DNA of 64,000 nucleotides from Acidobacteriota bacterium. Its GTDB lineage: Bacteria; Acidobacteriota; Vicinamibacteria; Fen-336. The notes beneath the pieces are model-generated. The model searched no databases, was not told the DNA's origin, and saw nothing but the letters and a program-made list of their open reading frames with translations. The position numbers and the translations under genes are program-made. Every line of letters begins with the position of its first letter. Within the stretch, counting starts at the first letter, position 1. Positions 60,413 to 64,000 of the stretch are shown one piece after another. The stretch spans positions 1-64,000 of the forward strand of contig JAJDNS010000011.1 in assembly GCA_022340585.1 (NCBI GenBank), read 5' to 3'.

Positions 60413-61870
60413 TCAGGCGACGGCCTTCAGGAGCGCGGTCAGGAAACCCCAGAACCTGGGGACCGTGTCGATGACGATCCTCTCCTCGGGTGTGTGCACT
60501 TCCTCCACCGTCGGGCCGAAGGAGATCATGTCGATGCCAGGGTACGTCTCGCCGATGATGCCGCACTCGAGGCCCGCGTGGACGGCCCTCACATCGGGCT
60601 CCCGGCCAAACAGCGACGCGTACGTCGCGAGCGCTCTCTTGAGCGTGGGCGACTCCATGTTCGGCTTCCAGCCCGGGTAGCCGTCGCTCTGGCTGACGGC
60701 CGCCCTCCCCAACTCGAAGATCGTCCGCACCGTCTGCGTGATCTCCTCGATCTCGGAAGCCACGGAGCTGCGCTGGCTGGTGGCGAGCGACACCGTGTCT
60801 CCTTGAGTCGTGATCACGGCCACGTTGGTCGAGGTCTCGACGAGCTCGGGGATGGCTGCGCTCATCTTGATGACGCCGTGCGGCAGCGCCGAGATTGTCT
60901 GGAGGATCTGTTTCTGGCTCTTCCGCTTCAGGACCTGGAGGCCATCGCCCGCGGCCTCGGCCACTCTCAACCGGAGATCCGGCTCGACCGAGCCCAGCTC
61001 CTCGCGCACGACCCCTTCCCACCGGCCGACGAGCTTGCGGGCCCTGGTGGCGCGCGACCTGGGGACGCAGAAGGTCGCGAACGCCTCGCGCGGGATGGCA
61101 TTCGGCTTCCCGCCGCCGCGAATCGAGACCACGCGGGCGCCCGCTTCCTGGGCGAGAGCGATGAGGACGCGACCGGCGATCTTCAGCGCGTTGCCCCGGC
61201 CCTTGTCGATGTCCACGCCCGAGTGGCCGCCGCGAAGGCCCGTGACGCCGAGCTCCAAAGCCACCGCGTTCGGCCTGGCTGGCTCACGCGCTACGTTCCA
61301 GGTGCCGAGCGTGTCCAACCCACCGGCGCAGCCCACGCAGATCTCGCCCTCCGTCTCCGAATCCAGGTTCAGCAGGATGCGGCTCCGGACGAAGCCGGGC
61401 TCGAGGTTGTGGGCCCCCGTGAGACCGGTCTCTTCGTCGATGGTGAAGAGCAGCTCGAGGGGACCGTGCTCGAGCGAGCGGTCCTCGGCGACGGCCAGCG
61501 CCGCCGCCACGCCGACTCCGTTGTCCGCTCCGAGCGTCGTGCCGTTGGCCCGGACCACGTCGCCGTCGCGCACGAGCTCGATCGGGTCCTTCGTGAAGTC
61601 GTGCACCTTGTCTGCGTTCTTCTCGCAGACCATGTCGAGGTGCGACTGGAGGCACACGCTCGGCATGCGGTCGTTGCCGGGGGCGGCTGGCTTCACGACG
61701 AGGACGTTGCCGATCGCGTCCTGGCGCGCCGGGAGGGCGAGCTGGCGTGCCGTATCGAGCACGAACTGCGCAGCGGCGGCCTCGTTCTTCGAGCCCCGCG
61801 GGATGCGCGAAAGCGCGGCGAAGTGCTTCCACAGGGGCTGCGGTTCCAGACCATCGATCGCCGAAGGCAT
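60413..61870 (-). CDS. pepD: Aminoacyl-histidine dipeptidase (PepD, peptidase M20C)
   Basis: The 485-residue cytoplasmic metallopeptidase cleaves dipeptides such as carnosine-like X-His. Metal and catalytic residues are visible: His77 and Asp79 (CLQSHLDMVCE), Asp116 (GADNGVG) and Asp145-Glu146-Glu147 (TIDEETGLTGA). The lid domain and the C-terminal His-bearing segment (HAGLECGIIGE) complete the fold. Length fits the family. It is transcribed away from the penicillin-acylase-type gene, about 140 bp apart; the gene downstream is the DUF1593 protein 176 bp away. Confidence 0.95.
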   Translation of the reverse strand: MPSAIDGLEPQPLWKHFAALSRIPRGSKNEAAAAQFVLDTARQLALPARQDAIGNVLVVKPAAPGNDRMPSVCLQSHLDMVCEKNADKVHDFTKDPIELVRDGDVVRANGTTLGADNGVGVAAALAVAEDRSLEHGPLELLFTIDEETGLTGAHNLEPGFVRSRILLNLDSETEGEICVGCAGGLDTLGTWNVAREPARPNAVALELGVTGLRGGHSGVDIDKGRGNALKIAGRVLIALAQEAGARVVSIRGGGKPNAIPREAFATFCVPRSRATRARKLVGRWEGVVREELGSVEPDLRLRVAEAAGDGLQVLKRKSQKQILQTISALPHGVIKMSAAIPELVETSTNVAVITTQGDTVSLATSQRSSVASEIEEITQTVRTIFELGRAAVSQSDGYPGWKPNMESPTLKRALATYASLFGREPDVRAVHAGLECGIIGETYPGIDMISFGPTVEEVHTPEERIVIDTVPRFWGFLTALLKAVA

Positions 61871-62009
61871 AACCCGGAATTCTCCTTCCGTCGTTCGGCG
61901 GCGCCCGTCGGTGCCAGCGGACCAGCCCTCACGCTAGCACGGCCGGGCCCCGCTCGCATCGTCGCGCCCCGGCCCTCCCGGGTAGAATCCGCGCGAGAGG
62001 AGCCCGCCC

Positions 62010-64000
62010 ATGGTCGCGACACGTCGAAGTTTCCTCCGATCCGCCGGGATCCTGGCCGTGGCCCTCTGCGCGGCAGGCACTCCGCCCGCTCCCGCCGAGG
62101 AGGTCCTGACCTACCGTCTCGCCGGGCTTGCGAAGCCGGCGGAGATCGTGGTCGACCGATGGGGTGTCCCACACATCTACGCCGCAGAGCACTACGAGGC
62201 CTTCTTCGTCCAGGGCTTCAACGCGGCCCGCGACCGACTCTGGCAGATCGACCTGTGGCGCCGGCGGGGCCTGGGCCAGCTCGCCGAGGTGCTGGGCCCG
62301 GACTACGTCGAGCAGGACCGCGCCACGCGCCTCTTCCTGTATCGCGGCGACATGTACCGCGAGTGGCTCGCCTACGGCTCCGACGCCAAGCGCATCGCGG
62401 AGGCCTTCGTGGCCGGCGTCAATGCCTACGTCGACCTGGTCTCGTCGCGCCCGGAGCTTCTCCCGCCCGAGTTCGACCTGCTGGGGTACCGCCCCGCGCG
62501 CTGGCAGGCGAGCGACGTCGTCCGCGTGCGCAGTCACGGGCTGTGGCGCAACGTCGCGAGCGAGGTGGCACGCGCGCAGCTCTACTGCCGCTTCGGTCCC
62601 GAAGCCGACGCGGCGCGGCAGCACCTCAGCCCCGCCTGGACGCCCCAGGTGCCCGAGGGCCTCGACCCCTGCGAGATTCCCGACGGTGTGCTCGAGCTGT
62701 ACGAGCTGGCCAAGGCGCCCGTCGACTTCGCCGATCCGCGATCGGCGGTGGCCCGCGCGGCCTGGCGGGAGAGGCTCACGAGCTCCGCGAGCAACAACTG
62801 GGCGGTGGCGCCGGCGAGGACGACGACCGGCCGGCCCATCCTCGCCAACGACCCCCACCGGAGCCACGCGGTTCCCTCACTCCGTTACATCGCGCACCTC
62901 GTCGCTCCCGGCCTGAATGTGATCGGCGCCGGCGAGCCGGCGCTGCCCGGGATCTCCATCGGCCACAACGATCGCATCGCCTTCGGGCTCACCATCTTCG
63001 CGATCGACCAGGAAGACCTCTACGTGTACGAGACGCGCCCGGGGGCGCCCTCCGAGTACCGCTACGACGGCCGCTGGCTCCCCTTCGAGCGCGTGGTGGA
63101 GGAGATTCGGGTGCGTGGAGAGGAGCCGCGAAGCCTGACCCTCGAGTTCACTCGCCACGGCCCGGTGGTTTGCGCGGATCCCGAGAAGCGGCGGGCCTTC
63201 GCGGTGCGGGCGGGCTGGCTCCAGCCGGGCATGGCCCCCTACTTCGGCAGCATCGAGTACATGCGCGCCCGCAACTGGCGCGAATTCGTCGCCGCGCTCA
63301 ACCGGTGGGGGGCCCCGGCCGAGAACCAGGTCTACGCCGACGTCGACGGGAACATCGGCTACAAGCCGGCGGGTCTGTTTCCCCGTCGCACGACCTTCGA
63401 TGGCCTGCTCCCGGTGCCCGGCGATGGGCGCTACGAGTGGGAGGGCTACTTCGACATGGATGCCCTCCCGGAGGAGTACAACCCCGGGCGGGGCTTCGTG
63501 GCGACCGCGAACGCCATGAACCTCCCGCCCGACTTTCCCATCGCCGAGCGCCGCGTGGGCTTCGAGTGGTCGGAGCCCTGGCGTCACCGGCGTGTCTTCG
63601 AGGTCCTGGGCGGCGACGAGAGCCACGACGTGGAGGCGTCGCTTCGCCTGCAACGGGACTACCTCTCGGTCCTGGCCCGCGAGGTGATCGCCGGGCTGCC
63701 CGAGGTCGAGGACCCCACCGCCCGGCGGGCGCGCGAGCGCCTGCGGGCCTGGGACGCTCGCCTCGAGCCGGAGTCCGGAGAGGCGGCCCTGTACGCATTG
63801 TGGTTCTACCGTCACTTCCGGCCGGGGCTCGCGCGCGAGCGGTTTCCGGAGCAGGCCTTTGCCCTCGTCGACCCCATGGACACGCGCAGCGTGCTGGCGG
63901 CGCTCCAGGAGAACGGACCCCAGATCCGGGGGCTCGTCAACCGGACGCTGGCCGCGGCGTTCCGCGACGCCCAGGAGCGCATGGGGGCCGATCCCTCGCA
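62010..64000 (+). CDS. Penicillin acylase family (Ntn hydrolase) protein, 3' end beyond the window
   Basis: The visible 663 residues begin with a Tat-like signal (TRRSFLRSAGILAVALCAAG), so the folded enzyme is exported. The alpha chain (about 30-250) is followed by the autocatalytic cleavage site TSSA-SNNWAVAP with nucleophile Ser261, which becomes the first residue of the beta chain. The oxyanion and N-terminal beta segments (NDPHRSHAVPSLRY, GEPALPGISIGHNDRIAFGLT) match acylases acting on amides such as penicillins or acyl-homoserine lactones. Substrate cannot be fixed; a role in signal quenching or peptide-like amide use is possible. TAGAAT (61983-61988) is a likely -10. Confidence 0.92.
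   Translation, partial: MVATRRSFLRSAGILAVALCAAGTPPAPAEEVLTYRLAGLAKPAEIVVDRWGVPHIYAAEHYEAFFVQGFNAARDRLWQIDLWRRRGLGQLAEVLGPDYVEQDRATRLFLYRGDMYREWLAYGSDAKRIAEAFVAGVNAYVDLVSSRPELLPPEFDLLGYRPARWQASDVVRVRSHGLWRNVASEVARAQLYCRFGPEADAARQHLSPAWTPQVPEGLDPCEIPDGVLELYELAKAPVDFADPRSAVARAAWRERLTSSASNNWAVAPARTTTGRPILANDPHRSHAVPSLRYIAHLVAPGLNVIGAGEPALPGISIGHNDRIAFGLTIFAIDQEDLYVYETRPGAPSEYRYDGRWLPFERVVEEIRVRGEEPRSLTLEFTRHGPVVCADPEKRRAFAVRAGWLQPGMAPYFGSIEYMRARNWREFVAALNRWGAPAENQVYADVDGNIGYKPAGLFPRRTTFDGLLPVPGDGRYEWEGYFDMDALPEEYNPGRGFVATANAMNLPPDFPIAERRVGFEWSEPWRHRRVFEVLGGDESHDVEASLRLQRDYLSVLAREVIAGLPEVEDPTARRARERLRAWDARLEPESGEAALYALWFYRHFRPGLARERFPEQAFALVDPMDTRSVLAALQENGPQIRGLVNRTLAAAFRDAQERMGADPS

Overview
The window is high-GC bacterial chromosome (roughly 70 % GC by eye) with dense, mostly short-spaced genes and many four-base ATGA or GTGA overlaps. 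No rRNA, tRNA, phage, plasmid, CRISPR or intact insertion sequence was seen. Several features together suggest a soil or environmental bacterium of the Acidobacteriota or a related deep Gram-negative lineage: two membrane-anchored Hanks-type Ser/Thr kinases, many exported TPR and propeller proteins, an MglA-type GTPase fusion, an ImuA/ImuB pair, an RND pump with TolC, and lipoproteins. This placement is inference; no marker gene settles it.

Layout. 1-5.0 kb: end of an unidentified gene, an RsbU-like phosphatase, an exported TlpA-type thioredoxin, a small Cys-rich protein, a DUF4395-like membrane protein, D-aminoacyl-tRNA deacylase (dtd) and a Ser/Thr kinase. 5.0-13.3 kb: a 7Fe-type ferredoxin, a cold-shock protein with a long leader, oligopeptidase B, Tex, adenosine deaminase and a zinc-ribbon subtilase. 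13.3-18.9 kb: a 540-bp gene-free stretch, a large exported TPR protein, the radical SAM enzyme AmrS, a CarboxypepD_reg/TPR protein and a crotonase. 18.9-24.6 kb: a minus-strand run of class I fumarase, an Ig-like lipoprotein, a giant FAD/Fe-S 2-hydroxyacid oxidoreductase and DedA. 24.7-29.2 kb: a methyltransferase, a membrane-anchored hypothetical, and a DUF4388 protein overlapped with a degenerate GGDEF-EAL protein. 29.3-33.2 kb: imuB, imuA, an SGNH esterase and a quinone-reductase-like enzyme. 33.3-38.7 kb: an EEP-family lipoprotein, a pair of M16 peptidases (one catalytic, one not) and a second Ser/Thr kinase. 38.8-45.3 kb: a TetR-TolC-MFP-RND efflux operon joined by three ATGA overlaps, with a palindromic operator. 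45.5-48.7 kb: a NYN/OST-HTH protein and an MglA-GAF-ATPase-like fusion. 48.9-54.0 kb: a four-gene operon (class V aminotransferase, lactate/glycolate-type permease, beta-hydroxyacid dehydrogenase, beta-propeller), followed by a decayed oxidoreductase tail. 54.3-64.0 kb: a looser accessory region with an exported VOC protein, a pentapeptide-repeat protein, a REP-like inverted repeat, an esterase, a truncated LysR regulator, a DUF1593 protein, PepD and a penicillin-acylase-family enzyme cut by the window edge.

How the genes fit together. The 48.9-54.0 kb operon looks built for uptake and processing of a small 2-hydroxy or 2-oxo acid such as glycolate/glyoxylate. The oxidase such a pathway needs survives beside it only as a fragment, while an intact relative lies at 19.5-22.4 kb. 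The efflux operon is probably autoregulated by its first gene.

Regulatory sequence. TTGACx-N17/18-TAnnnT promoters precede several genes. About eight genes instead have a TAnnnT box 6-11 nt before the start codon and no clear ribosome-binding site, which points to leaderless mRNAs. A palindrome present at 5.05 and 15.95 kb keeps its stem through compensatory changes and is the clearest unexplained repeat.
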